Shown in pieces: positions 36,956-45,298 of a stretch of 64,000 bases of DNA (positions within the stretch are counted from its first letter, which is position 1; each line of letters begins with the position of its first letter). Source of the DNA: Croceicoccus sp. YJ47 (GTDB lineage: Bacteria > Pseudomonadota > Alphaproteobacteria > Sphingomonadales > Sphingomonadaceae). The position numbers and the translations under genes are program-made. The notes beneath the pieces were generated by a model. That model saw only the letters and a list, made by a program, of their open reading frames with translations, was not told the origin of the DNA and searched no databases. The DNA lies in assembly GCF_016745095.1 (NCBI RefSeq), contig NZ_CP067087.1, positions 2,468,501 through 2,532,500 on the forward strand. The letters run 5' to 3'.

Positions 36956-36975
36956 GCCGGGCCTCAGCGCCCGGC
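36956..36975. terminator. Hairpin between convergent trxB and ACP gene
   Basis: GCCGGGC (36956-36962) and GCCCGGC (36969-36975) form a seven-base-pair hairpin with a six-base loop that covers the ACP stop codon. No T-run follows, so the call is tentative. Confidence 0.4.
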
Positions 36976-37248
36976 GCGCTTGTCCATGACGAAGCGCAGC
37001 AGCGCGCCATAGGTTTCGAGCATGTCGCCATCGACCTCGTCGTCTTCGATCACGATATCGAAACTGTCCTCGATCTCGGTCAGAAGCCCTGCGACCGCCT
37101 GCGAATCCAGTTCGGGCAGCGCGCCGAAAAGCTCGGTATCTTCGTCGAAACCGGCGACCCTCTGTTCCGAAAGCGCCAGTATGTCGGCAAGCGCGGCCCG
37201 CAATTTCGTGTCGGACGACTGGATGACGGGGGGGATGGCTTCGTTCAT
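36964..37248 (-). CDS. Acyl carrier protein, exosortase-type accessory
   Basis: This 94-residue protein has the four-helix acyl carrier pattern with Ser49 in ELDSQAV, the attachment site for 4'-phosphopantetheine, and an acidic third-helix region (DSFDIVIEDDEVDGD). It is not the housekeeping AcpP, which carries GADSLDTVE. The ATG at 37248 is used; it is divergent, by 77 bases, from an acyl-CoA ligase gene. A dedicated ACP beside this ligase and PLP decarboxylase is a known set in exosortase-A loci. Confidence 0.85.
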   Translation of the reverse strand: MNEAIPPVIQSSDTKLRAALADILALSEQRVAGFDEDTELFGALPELDSQAVAGLLTEIEDSFDIVIEDDEVDGDMLETYGALLRFVMDKRAGR

Positions 37249-37325
37249 GGCGCCCGGCGGCTTAGCTTTTACAGGGCGCGGACGCAAGCATGGCGGCGCG
37301 CGCCGGCAATGCTATGGATAGGATC

Positions 37326-38864
37326 ATGACACCGCCACCATCCCGCCCTGTGGATCATCTCGCCCTCTGCGGCGAGCGGGGCGCCGATGCGCTCGTGCTG
37401 AAGGATCGGACGCTGTCCTTTGGAGAGTTGGAGCATGCGGTGGGGCATCTCGCCGCTTGGCTCGCCCATCGCGAAGCGCAGGAGGGATGGGACGCCGGTG
37501 CGCGCGTGGCGAGCTGGGCGGGGAAGGGGTGGCTTGCCTGCATCATGCCGCTGGCCGTGCCGCGTGCGGGGATGGTGCACGTGCCGGTGAACCCGGTGCT
37601 GAAGCCTGCGCAGGTGGCGCATATCCTCGGCGATAGCGGGGCGCGGATGATCATTGGCAATTCCGGCCTACTCGACACGCTGAGCGATGGGGACATGCCC
37701 GCCGGCTGCGCTGCGGTCGAGGAGACGGCGTGCGAACATGCGGCGATGGCCGGCGATGCGATGGCGCCGTCCCGTGCCGCGCCCGACGATCTGGCCGCGA
37801 TCCTTTATACCAGCGGTTCGACCGGTCGGCCCAAGGGCGTCATGCTCAGCCATGCGAATCTCTGGCTCGGTGCGGAGGCGGTCGCGTCCTATCTCCAATT
37901 GGAAGGCGACGACCGAACCTTATGCGTCCTGCCGCTGGCATTCGATTACGGCCAGAATCAGCTGCTCTCGACATGGTTCGCAGGCGGCGCGGCGGTGCCG
38001 ATCGACTATCTTTTCCCCCGCGCCGTGGTGAAGGCCGTCGCGGACCGGCGCATCACCACCCTTGCCGGGGTTCCGCCGCTCTGGGTGCAATTGCTGGAGC
38101 AGGAATGGACCGCGGATGCCATCGCGACGCTGCGGCGGCTCACGAATAGTGGCGGCGCGCTGGGCGAACCGTTGGTCCGGGCCTTGCGGGCGCGGTTTCC
38201 CGATGCGCGCCTTTATCCGATGTACGGCCTGACCGAGGCGTTTCGTTCGACCTTTCTCGACCCCGAAGAGGTGGATGCGAAACCGACGAGCATCGGCCGC
38301 GCCATTCCCCATGCCGAGATCATCGTGATGCGTGACGATGGAACGCCGGGCGGGCCGGGGGACGAGGGCGAGCTGGTCCATGCAGGCCCGCTCGTCGCGC
38401 AGGGGTACTGGCGGGATCCGGCGCGCACCGCCGAACGTTTCAGGCCCACGCCGGAGAGCTCGCAATATGGCGGGACGGCGGTCTGGTCCGGGGACAGGGT
38501 GCGCATGGGCGAGGACGGCCTGCTCTATTTCGTGGGGCGGCGCGACGCGATGATCAAATCCTTCGGCCAGAGGATCAGCCCGCAAGAGATCGAGGATGCG
38601 GCGCTTAGCACCGGCCTTGTCGCGGAGGCCGTCGCATTCGGCCTGCCCGATGCGCGGGCGGGCCAGGCGATCCACATGGTCGCGCGCGCGGCGCCGGCGG
38701 TCGGTTCCGATCGTGCGCAGGCCGAATTGCCGAAGGCGATGGCCCGCGCATTGCCGTCCTTCATGCAACCGGCCCATATTCATTGGCGCGACGAATTGCC
38801 CCGCGGCGCAACCGGAAAGCTGGACCGCGCCGGCCTCATCCGCGCAATTGAGAGTGCTGCATGA
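37326..38864 (+). CDS. Acyl-CoA ligase (AMP-forming), exosortase A-associated type
   Basis: This protein of about 512 residues belongs to the ANL adenylating family. The ATP-binding loop LYTSGSTGRPKGVMLSH, the YGLTEA motif and the C-terminal GRRDAMIKSFGQRISPQE and GKLDR lysine motif are complete. It most resembles the ligases encoded beside XrtA (exosortase A) systems, whose substrate is thought to be loaded on the adjacent ACP. The start is uncertain: ATG at 37326 is taken, with ATGs at 37314 and 37290 also in frame. The stop overlaps the next gene. Confidence 0.85.
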   Translation: MTPPPSRPVDHLALCGERGADALVLKDRTLSFGELEHAVGHLAAWLAHREAQEGWDAGARVASWAGKGWLACIMPLAVPRAGMVHVPVNPVLKPAQVAHILGDSGARMIIGNSGLLDTLSDGDMPAGCAAVEETACEHAAMAGDAMAPSRAAPDDLAAILYTSGSTGRPKGVMLSHANLWLGAEAVASYLQLEGDDRTLCVLPLAFDYGQNQLLSTWFAGGAAVPIDYLFPRAVVKAVADRRITTLAGVPPLWVQLLEQEWTADAIATLRRLTNSGGALGEPLVRALRARFPDARLYPMYGLTEAFRSTFLDPEEVDAKPTSIGRAIPHAEIIVMRDDGTPGGPGDEGELVHAGPLVAQGYWRDPARTAERFRPTPESSQYGGTAVWSGDRVRMGEDGLLYFVGRRDAMIKSFGQRISPQEIEDAALSTGLVAEAVAFGLPDARAGQAIHMVARAAPAVGSDRAQAELPKAMARALPSFMQPAHIHWRDELPRGATGKLDRAGLIRAIESAA

Positions 38865-40084
38865 TGAAAAAGCTTGGCCCCATTCCGGACGGATTCACCA
38901 CGACCAATGGCGAGCTCGTCATCGACGGCGCGCCCGTATCGCATTGGGCGGGACAGACGCCTGCCTTCGTCTATTCCGCCGCCATGCTCGAACGCCGGGT
39001 CGCGATGTTGCGGTCGGCGATGCCGGACGAACTCGCCATCCATTACGCGATGAAGGCGAATCCGTTTCCGCCATTGCTGTCGCGCATGGCCGGGCTGGTC
39101 GATGGGCTCGACATCGCGTCGGGGGGTGAATTGCGCCTCGCGCGAGAGGCGGGCGTGGAGCCGGCCCGCATCAGCTTCGCCGGGCCGGGGAAGGACGATG
39201 GCGAGCTGTCCGACGCGATCATGGCCGGCATCACGCTGAACCTCGAATCCGAAGGGGAGGCGCGGCGCGCTTTCGCGATTGGCGAGCGGCTCGGCATTGC
39301 GCCGCGGCTGGCCATTCGGGTCAACCCCGATTTCGATCTGCGCGGTTCGGGAATGAAGATGGGCGGCGGGCCGCGCCAGTTCGGCATCGATGCGATCCGC
39401 GTTCCCGCGCTCGTCCGCGAAATTTTGGCGAGCGGGGCAGAATGGCGCGGCTTCCACATCTACGCCGGGAGCCAGGCGCTCGATGCGGCGGCGGTGATCG
39501 AAACGCAGGCCGCCACGATCGCGCTGGCCGCCCGGCTTGGTGAGGAAAGCGGCGTGCCGGTGCCGCATTGCAATCTGGGCGGCGGTTTTGGCATCCCTTA
39601 CTTTGCGGGGGACACGCCGCTCGACATCGGCGCGGTCGGCCGGGCGTTGGACGGGCAATTGTCGAAACGCCCCGCCATCCTGCGCGATACGGCGTTCGCA
39701 ATCGAACTTGGCCGTTGGCTCGTCGGGGAGGCCGGGGTCTATCTCTCCCGCGTGCTCGATGTGAAGGAGAGCCACGGCGAAATCTTCGCGGTGATCGACG
39801 GGGGCCTGCATCATCAGCTTGCGGCATCCGGAAATTTCGGCACCGTGGTTCGGCGCAACTATCCCGTCGCCATCGCCAACCGGATGGATACGCTTACGAT
39901 GGAACGTGGACAGACCATCGTGGGACGGCTGTGTACGCCGATCGACCGGATCGCGGAAAATGCCGCCCTCCCGCGCATCGAAACGGGCGATACGGTGGCG
40001 GTGTTCTGCGCCGGTGCGTATGGGGCAAGCGCGAGTCCCGCGGATTTTCTGGGCCATGGAAAGGCCACCGAAATTATCTTTTGA
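38861..40084 (+). CDS. PLP-dependent decarboxylase, exosortase A-associated type
   Basis: This 407-residue fold-type III PLP enzyme is related to diaminopimelate decarboxylase. Lys65 in YAMKANP binds PLP, and the phosphate-binding GGGFGIPY and the CTPIDR motif with the catalytic Cys are present. The family found with exosortase A, which is distinct from LysA, lacks a fixed substrate. The gene overlaps the ligase gene by four bases (ATGA), supporting a joint pathway with the ligase and the divergent ACP. No exosortase or PEP-CTERM protein is visible in the window. Confidence 0.85.
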   Translation: MMKKLGPIPDGFTTTNGELVIDGAPVSHWAGQTPAFVYSAAMLERRVAMLRSAMPDELAIHYAMKANPFPPLLSRMAGLVDGLDIASGGELRLAREAGVEPARISFAGPGKDDGELSDAIMAGITLNLESEGEARRAFAIGERLGIAPRLAIRVNPDFDLRGSGMKMGGGPRQFGIDAIRVPALVREILASGAEWRGFHIYAGSQALDAAAVIETQAATIALAARLGEESGVPVPHCNLGGGFGIPYFAGDTPLDIGAVGRALDGQLSKRPAILRDTAFAIELGRWLVGEAGVYLSRVLDVKESHGEIFAVIDGGLHHQLAASGNFGTVVRRNYPVAIANRMDTLTMERGQTIVGRLCTPIDRIAENAALPRIETGDTVAVFCAGAYGASASPADFLGHGKATEIIF

Positions 40085-40250
40085 TGGGGGCAACCGGGCC
40101 ATTGGAACCATTACGGATGTAATTTTTCGCGGATTCCCCGGCAGATTTTTAGTTAACATTTGATTTAGTTGGATATGGATGCAGCTACGCTTATGCGTCC
40201 AAACCTTATTGGGCATAATTCCCTCGTACCCCAGCGCAGAGGGCATGCTC

Positions 40251-40889
40251 ATGTTTCAAAACGACAATGCAACTTTCGAAGACCGGACACAGGTGCTTTT
40301 TCGGCAGGTGCGCGTGGGCCCGGCGCAGGCGATGCGCCAATGCGTCGCCGCGGTTCAGCGCGGTGACCGCAATATCGTGCTGACCAGTGCGCTGCGAACC
40401 GAGCGCCGGACAATCCTCACCGAAATCGGCCGGCTGGTCGGGCCGAACTATCGGCGTGTGCTGCGCTTCGATGCCGCGTTGGAGTGTGGTCATATCCTAG
40501 ACCGGCTCGATATCGAATGCGACGATGCCCGCACCGAAACATCGCGCTATCTCGTGATCATCGACAATGCCGAGATGATGGATGCCACCACGTTGCGGGC
40601 GCTTGGCGACATGGAAAGCCTGCCCGGCGGCTGCCCTCTTCAAATCGTGCTGGCCTACGGAGAATTGCTGATTTCCCGGATGTTCGAGCCGAGCAGTAGC
40701 CAGTTGTGGTCCGCGACGAAACTGGCGCTCACGCTCGACGGAAGCGAGCCGGAGATGCGCACCCAGATCGGCAGTGCGGACCGGCTCCGCCGCGAAATCG
40801 CCAGGACAGAAGCAAAGCTCGCCACGCAAAAGCGCATGCTCGCCATTTTCGAAGGGTGCGGTAGCGATGGCCCCAATTCGCTGATCTGA
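40251..40889 (+). CDS. Degenerate AAA (ExeA/GspA-like) protein without Walker A
   Basis: This 212-residue protein has the layout of the ATPases found with type II secretion and exosortase loci: a beta strand and helix where the P-loop should be (IVLTSALRTERRTILTEIG), then a Walker B-like strand YLVIIDNAEMMDATTLRALG and a sensor strand PLQIVLAYGELL. The P-loop is absent: no GxxGxGK[ST] is present, and Lys is replaced by Arg/Glu residues. A coiled coil follows at about 172-200. It is therefore probably unable to hydrolyse ATP. The ATG at 40251 has CAGAGGG seven bases upstream; an upstream in-frame ATG at 40179 is less well placed. Family resemblance is by pattern only. Confidence 0.6.
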   Translation: MFQNDNATFEDRTQVLFRQVRVGPAQAMRQCVAAVQRGDRNIVLTSALRTERRTILTEIGRLVGPNYRRVLRFDAALECGHILDRLDIECDDARTETSRYLVIIDNAEMMDATTLRALGDMESLPGGCPLQIVLAYGELLISRMFEPSSSQLWSATKLALTLDGSEPEMRTQIGSADRLRREIARTEAKLATQKRMLAIFEGCGSDGPNSLI

Positions 40890-40959
40890 TGCAGCGCGAC
40901 CGGGAATGATGGCGCCAGTTTCCTGACGGAAGGCCCGGCGGCCGCAACGGCAGCGTCGC

Positions 40960-42078
40960 TTATTGTTCGCCGTGCCCGCGGGCGAGGTAATCGGCCGATT
41001 GCATTTCCATCAGCCGGCTCACCGTTCTTTCAAATTCGAAGCGCCCGTCGCCAGCCTCGTAGAGATCGGCCGGTTCCGCATCCGCGCTCGCGATCAGCTT
41101 GACGCCGTTTTCATAGAGCGCGTCGATCAGCGTGACGAAACGCGCCGCCTCGTTTCGCTCGCTCGGCGTGAGGCGGGGGATGCCGACGATGATGACCGAG
41201 TGGTAATTGCGCGCAATGGCGAGATAATCGGCGGCGCCGCGCGGTTCGCCGCACAACCGCTTGAATGAAAAGACCGCGACCCCCTTGAGGCTCTTCGGCA
41301 CCCAGATGCTCCGTCCGCCGCTCACCGGGAGATCGGTGCCGCTCACATGGTCGGCATCCTCGGGCGGATAATCGGTCAGGCGGAAAAACGCCTCGCGCAC
41401 CTTGTCGGTCGCCGCCTCACCCAAAGGCGTGTGCCAGGTTTCGATGCCCGACAGCCGCTCCATGCGATAATCGTTCGGACCGTTGAGCGGGACAACCTGC
41501 AAGCGCCGCTCGATCAGCGCGATGAATGGCAGGAAATGCTCCCGGTTGAGGCCGTCCTTGTAAAGGTCGGACGGCGGGCGGTTCGATGTGGTGATGATGG
41601 TGACATCCTGTTCCATCATCGCAGTGAACAGCCGGCTCATGATCATGGCATCGGCGCTGTTGTTGACGACCATCTCGTCGAACGCGAGGCAGCGAACCTC
41701 GCCCGCGATTGCCGTCGCGACGGGCAGGATGGGATCGCCCGTTTCCTTCGCCCGCTCGGCTCGCAGCCGGTCGTGCACGTCGAGCATGAATTCGTGGAAA
41801 TGAATGCGCCGCTTCGCCGGGATGGCGAGCGTGTCGTGGAACAGGTCCATCAACATGGACTTGCCGCGCCCCACGCCGCCCCACATGTAGATTCCGCCGG
41901 GCGCGGGCGACGGCGCCTTGCCGAACAGCTTCTGCAGCACGCCGCCCTGCGACGGGGCGGCCTTTTCGATCTCCTGCTGCAACGCGTCGAGCGTGACGGC
42001 GGCTTGCTGCTGCTCGGCATCGGGTCGGAGTTCGCCCGCGGCGACCAGCGCCTCGTATCGTTCGATCATGCCCGTCAC
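40960..42078 (-). CDS. zapE: Cell division protein ZapE (AFG1-type ATPase)
   Basis: This 372-residue P-loop ATPase of the AFG1/ZapE family has Walker A GGVGRGKS at residues 67-74, Walker B CLAFDEM, and the arginine-containing segment TTSNRPPSDLYKDGLNRE. ZapE binds the Z-ring in E. coli; the family is also linked to quality control of membrane proteins. A second in-frame ATG at 42069 (Met4) is possible. It starts three bases after the thioesterase stop, so it forms an operon with sdhB and the thioesterase. Confidence 0.93.
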   Translation of the reverse strand: MTGMIERYEALVAAGELRPDAEQQQAAVTLDALQQEIEKAAPSQGGVLQKLFGKAPSPAPGGIYMWGGVGRGKSMLMDLFHDTLAIPAKRRIHFHEFMLDVHDRLRAERAKETGDPILPVATAIAGEVRCLAFDEMVVNNSADAMIMSRLFTAMMEQDVTIITTSNRPPSDLYKDGLNREHFLPFIALIERRLQVVPLNGPNDYRMERLSGIETWHTPLGEAATDKVREAFFRLTDYPPEDADHVSGTDLPVSGGRSIWVPKSLKGVAVFSFKRLCGEPRGAADYLAIARNYHSVIIVGIPRLTPSERNEAARFVTLIDALYENGVKLIASADAEPADLYEAGDGRFEFERTVSRLMEMQSADYLARGHGEQ

Positions 42079-42081
42079 GGA

Positions 42082-42549
42082 TCAGCTCGGCTTCCGGAAA
42101 ATGCCGGAAAAGCTGGCGATGGTGGCGTCACCCTGCACCATGAGCCCGCGGGCGAAAACCATCCGCCCGGTTTCGCGCACGACCTCCACCACGGCATCGA
42201 GCGGCGCGTTCCCGTCACCCGGCCCGACGAACTGCGTATTGAGTTCCACCGTCGCGCCGCCGAGGAAGTCCTTGTCCAAGACGGTCGATGCGCCCGCGAA
42301 GATCGCAACATCCGCGAAACCGAGGATGATGCCCCCATGAATGACGCGATTGAGGTTGAGATGACGGTCCTGCGGGACCATCCGGACGCGCGCGCTCTCT
42401 CCTTCGCGGCGGGCGTGCATCGGGCCGAGCACGACCTGATTGTATTCGTCGGGGCGACCGACCAGCCACGGCATCCACCCGTCCGCATCGCGAACAGGCG
42501 CGCGCCCGCCGGCAACGGCAGGAGAGTGAGCAGCCATGTCGTTGCTCAT
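42082..42549 (-). CDS. PaaI family hotdog thioesterase
   Basis: This 155-residue protein shows the hotdog fold of PaaI-type acyl-CoA thioesterases: HLNLNRVIHGGIILGFADVA contains the HGG motif of the active site helix, and the C-terminal strands (VVEVVRETGRMVFARG) are typical. The substrate is unknown. The gene begins one base before the end of sdhB's stop region and runs directly into zapE, so it is co-transcribed with both. Confidence 0.85.
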   Translation of the reverse strand: MSNDMAAHSPAVAGGRAPVRDADGWMPWLVGRPDEYNQVVLGPMHARREGESARVRMVPQDRHLNLNRVIHGGIILGFADVAIFAGASTVLDKDFLGGATVELNTQFVGPGDGNAPLDAVVEVVRETGRMVFARGLMVQGDATIASFSGIFRKPS

Positions 42550-42550
42550 T

Positions 42551-43336
42551 TCAGACGAGCCGTTCGGCTTCCATCTTCTTGATCTCGGCGATTGCCTTGG
42601 CGGGGTTGAGCCCCTTGGGACAGACGTTCGCGCAGTTCATGATGGTGTGGCAGCGATACAGGCGGAAGGGATCCTCCAGCTCGTCCAGCCGCTCCCCGGT
42701 CATTTCGTCGCGGCTGTCGGCGAGCCAGCGATAGGCCTGCAACAGGATCGCCGGGCCGAGGAACTTGTCGGAATTCCACCAGTAGCTCGGGCATGCGGTG
42801 GAGCAGCACGCGCACAGGATGCACTCGTAGAGCCCGTCGAGCTTGTTACGCTGTTCCGGCGATTGCAGCCGCTCCTTGCCCGCAGGGGTCGGCGTGACCG
42901 TCTGCAGCCACGGGCGGATCGAGGCATATTGCGCATAGAAATGCGTGAAATCGGGCACCAGATCCTTCACCACGTCCATGTGGGGGAAGGGGGTGATGCG
43001 AACCTCGCCCGCGCCGCAATCCTCGATCGCGGTGGTGCAGGCGAGCGTGTTGCGCCCGTTGATGTTCATCGAACATGACCCGCAGATCCCCTCGCGGCAG
43101 GAGCGGCGGAAGGTCAGCGAGGGGTCCTGCTCGCTCTTCATCTTGATCAGCGCGTCGAGCACCATCGGCCCGCACGCGTCGAGGTCGATCTCGAACTTGT
43201 CGTAGCGCGGATTTTCCCCGCTGTCGGGGTCGTAGCGATAGACCTTGAATTTCTTCACCCGGCCCGCGGTTTCGGCGGCGTGGGTATGGCCCTGGCCGGT
43301 GATCTTGCTGTTTGCGGGGAGGGTAAAGGTTGCCAT
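42551..43336 (-). CDS. sdhB: Succinate dehydrogenase iron-sulfur subunit
   Basis: This 261-residue protein carries the three Fe-S clusters of complex II. The [2Fe-2S] ligands are Cys80, Cys85, Cys88 ([10 protein letters not shown]) and Cys100; the [4Fe-4S] motif is [12 protein letters not shown] and the [3Fe-4S] motif [14 protein letters not shown]. The ATG at 43336 begins MATFTLP; an upstream in-frame start would add nine residues without family support. SdhA, SdhC and SdhD are not in this window, and the upstream neighbour is unrelated, so sdhB is not in a standard sdhCDAB operon here. Confidence 0.96.
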   Translation of the reverse strand: MATFTLPANSKITGQGHTHAAETAGRVKKFKVYRYDPDSGENPRYDKFEIDLDACGPMVLDALIKMKSEQDPSLTFRRSCREGICGSCSMNINGRNTLACTTAIEDCGAGEVRITPFPHMDVVKDLVPDFTHFYAQYASIRPWLQTVTPTPAGKERLQSPEQRNKLDGLYECILCACCSTACPSYWWNSDKFLGPAILLQAYRWLADSRDEMTGERLDELEDPFRLYRCHTIMNCANVCPKGLNPAKAIAEIKKMEAERLV

Positions 43337-43399
43337 GGGTTCGATCCGTGATCCGTGCTGCAAATGCGTTGTTTCACCAACAGCACATGGGCGCGTTAG

Positions 43400-44218
43400 T
43401 CAAGGGTGGGGCTGCGTTTCGCCGGCGCGATTGAGCCTTTGCGCAAGGATGGGCTGTGCAATGTCATAGGTCCGGCGGTTGTCGACATCGATGGCGAGCG
43501 CGCCGTCGGTAAAGCTGACCCCCTTCATGCGTATGCCGAATTTGCGACCGAGCCGTTTCATCGCGGCGTCCATGGTGATGAGCTTTGCCCGCATGAGCAG
43601 GATGTTCACCAACCCGAATGCCCGCACCATGCGCGACGGGTTGTTCATGAACTGCCCCCCTTCGCGAAACACCTCCGCGGCGGCGAATGCCTTGCGATTG
43701 GCAAGCGCGTAGATGTTGCAATTGGCGTAGCCTGCGTCCTTCAGCTCGTAAAACCGCCGCTGCCCTTGCGGATGGGCGGCGAGCACGCGTTCGCGCGTGG
43801 CGAGCCCCGCCGCGGCATCCGCATCGCGCATCGCATCGCGCATGGCGTCGAACCCCTCGCGGGTGAGCAGGACATTGTCGGCGGTGGTGATGATGAACGG
43901 GCCGTCGTCGCCTTCCGACGCGGCGATGACCGAATCGACGATCCCCGGCTCCGACGGGACGAGCCGGACCGGCCGGTCGGGCCGGTCATAGGGCGCGACG
44001 ACGGCGCCGACCGCGTCATGGGCGTCCGCCTCGACCGAAATGCGGACCTCGGCGATGTCCGGAATGTTCGACAGCGTGTCGAGGACGTGGGTGATGAGCG
44101 GCGCGCCGCAGATCGGCACCAGGCATTTGTGCGAAACGTCGAATTCGCGGGCGAGCGGGTTCACCACGCCCGTCCGCTGCGCGGCGAGCATCAAGACGGT
44201 GACGGGCATCCGGCTCAT
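43400..44218 (-). CDS. Nucleotidyltransferase-fold (GT-A) protein
   Basis: This 272-residue protein has the fold of NTP transferases that activate sugars or alcohols: an N-terminal LMLAAQRTG in place of the canonical LAGGxGTR, SHKCLVPICGAPLITHVL with the conserved lysine, and ITTADNVLLTREG with a metal-binding Asp. It thus resembles IspD/MobA/RfbA types but matches none closely. It lies four bases from an ATP-grasp gene on the same strand. A cytidylyl- or guanylyltransferase role on an unknown phosphate compound is a reasonable guess only. Confidence 0.75.
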   Translation of the reverse strand: MSRMPVTVLMLAAQRTGVVNPLAREFDVSHKCLVPICGAPLITHVLDTLSNIPDIAEVRISVEADAHDAVGAVVAPYDRPDRPVRLVPSEPGIVDSVIAASEGDDGPFIITTADNVLLTREGFDAMRDAMRDADAAAGLATRERVLAAHPQGQRRFYELKDAGYANCNIYALANRKAFAAAEVFREGGQFMNNPSRMVRAFGLVNILLMRAKLITMDAAMKRLGRKFGIRMKGVSFTDGALAIDVDNRRTYDIAQPILAQRLNRAGETQPHP

Positions 44219-44221
44219 CGT

Positions 44222-45238
44222 TCAGTAACCCTCGGGCGCGGCCATGACGCCGTTGCGGATGAGGCTGTCGGCAAGAATGGTCTCGATAAGCTCCGCCTGG
44301 CTGAACCCGGCGAGGGTGGCGGCGCGGCCGAACACCTTTTCCGACCACAGGTTGCAGTTGAGATTGACCTCGAGAAACGTGATTTCGCCCGTGCTCTCGT
44401 TCACCCGGAATTCGAACCGGCCGTAATCGAACGGGCGATATTCCGCCCACAGCCGCCGGGTCATGTCGGCGATGCGCCCGGCCATCTCCTCGTTCTCGAA
44501 CGGGTCGAGCGAATATTTCCCGCTGCGGTCGACGAGGTCGCGCTTTTCATAATAGGTGCGCAGGTGCGAGGGGTCCTGCTGCCGGAAGATCTGCATCGGC
44601 AGGATATGCGGATCGCGCCGCGTCATCACCGGCACCTCGACATCGCTGCCGTCGAGGAACGGTTCGACGAGCGCGTCGTGCCCTTCGTCATGGATGGCCG
44701 CGATCGCATTGCGGATCCCGTTCCAGTCGAACGCATCGCGCACGCCCCACGACGCAGACGACGCGTTCGGCTTGATCACGTAGCGTTCCGCCTTCGGGCA
44801 GCCGTCTTCGACAACCGGCGCACCCCGGCGGTAGATCGCCCAGGGCGCGGTCGGCACGCCGGCGACGAGGGCGGCGCGCTTCGCCAGATGCTTGTCGTCG
44901 GACAATCCGCGCAGGATCGGGCTCGCCCCAAGATGCGGAATGCCGAGCCTTGCGCACAGCAGCGGGCCCAGCATCTCGGAATTGAAGAATCCCGCGCGGT
45001 TGAGCAGCGGGAATACGAAATCCACCTCCGGATTGTCGAACAGCACTTCGAACCGGTCCGCCAGCTTGAGATTGAGGCCGAGCCCTTCGAGGATCGAGCG
45101 CACCTCGTGATGATAGACGGCGTGGTTGCCATCCTCGGGATGCAGGCCGCCACCCCACAGGGCATGCTTCGCGATGAACAGGATGCGCACGCGCTCCTTT
45201 GTGATATCGTCGATTTTCAACGGTTCGATCGCTGGCAA
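44222..45238 (-). CDS. ATP-grasp ligase (D-Ala-D-Ala ligase-like)
   Basis: This 338-residue protein has the ATP-grasp layout: an N-terminal domain with VDFVFPLLNRAG, an ATP-binding lysine segment ERYVIKPNASSASWGV, and the C-terminal FEFRVNESTGEITFLEVNLNCNLWSEK, which places the Mg-binding Glu and Asn as in D-alanine-D-alanine ligases. Such enzymes join a carboxylate to an amine with ATP. It is not Ddl itself, since the typical Ddl motifs are altered. The stop lies four bases from the nucleotidyltransferase start, and a PLP enzyme gene diverges 60 bases upstream. Confidence 0.78.
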   Translation of the reverse strand: MPAIEPLKIDDITKERVRILFIAKHALWGGGLHPEDGNHAVYHHEVRSILEGLGLNLKLADRFEVLFDNPEVDFVFPLLNRAGFFNSEMLGPLLCARLGIPHLGASPILRGLSDDKHLAKRAALVAGVPTAPWAIYRRGAPVVEDGCPKAERYVIKPNASSASWGVRDAFDWNGIRNAIAAIHDEGHDALVEPFLDGSDVEVPVMTRRDPHILPMQIFRQQDPSHLRTYYEKRDLVDRSGKYSLDPFENEEMAGRIADMTRRLWAEYRPFDYGRFEFRVNESTGEITFLEVNLNCNLWSEKVFGRAATLAGFSQAELIETILADSLIRNGVMAAPEGY

Positions 45239-45298
45239 GTGGAGTCCTTTCTTTACGTCTGGCCTGGCCTCTTAAATAGGCTATAGCCCGCTTCCAAG

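Noticed and set aside
41347-42582. A 411-codon plus-strand frame opposite zapE and the thioesterase.
   Set aside because: Both minus-strand genes have clear active-site motifs; the frame is their shadow.
43406-45286. A 626-codon plus-strand frame opposite the nucleotidyltransferase and ATP-grasp genes.
   Set aside because: It spans two real genes and their junction on the other strand and shows no family motif.
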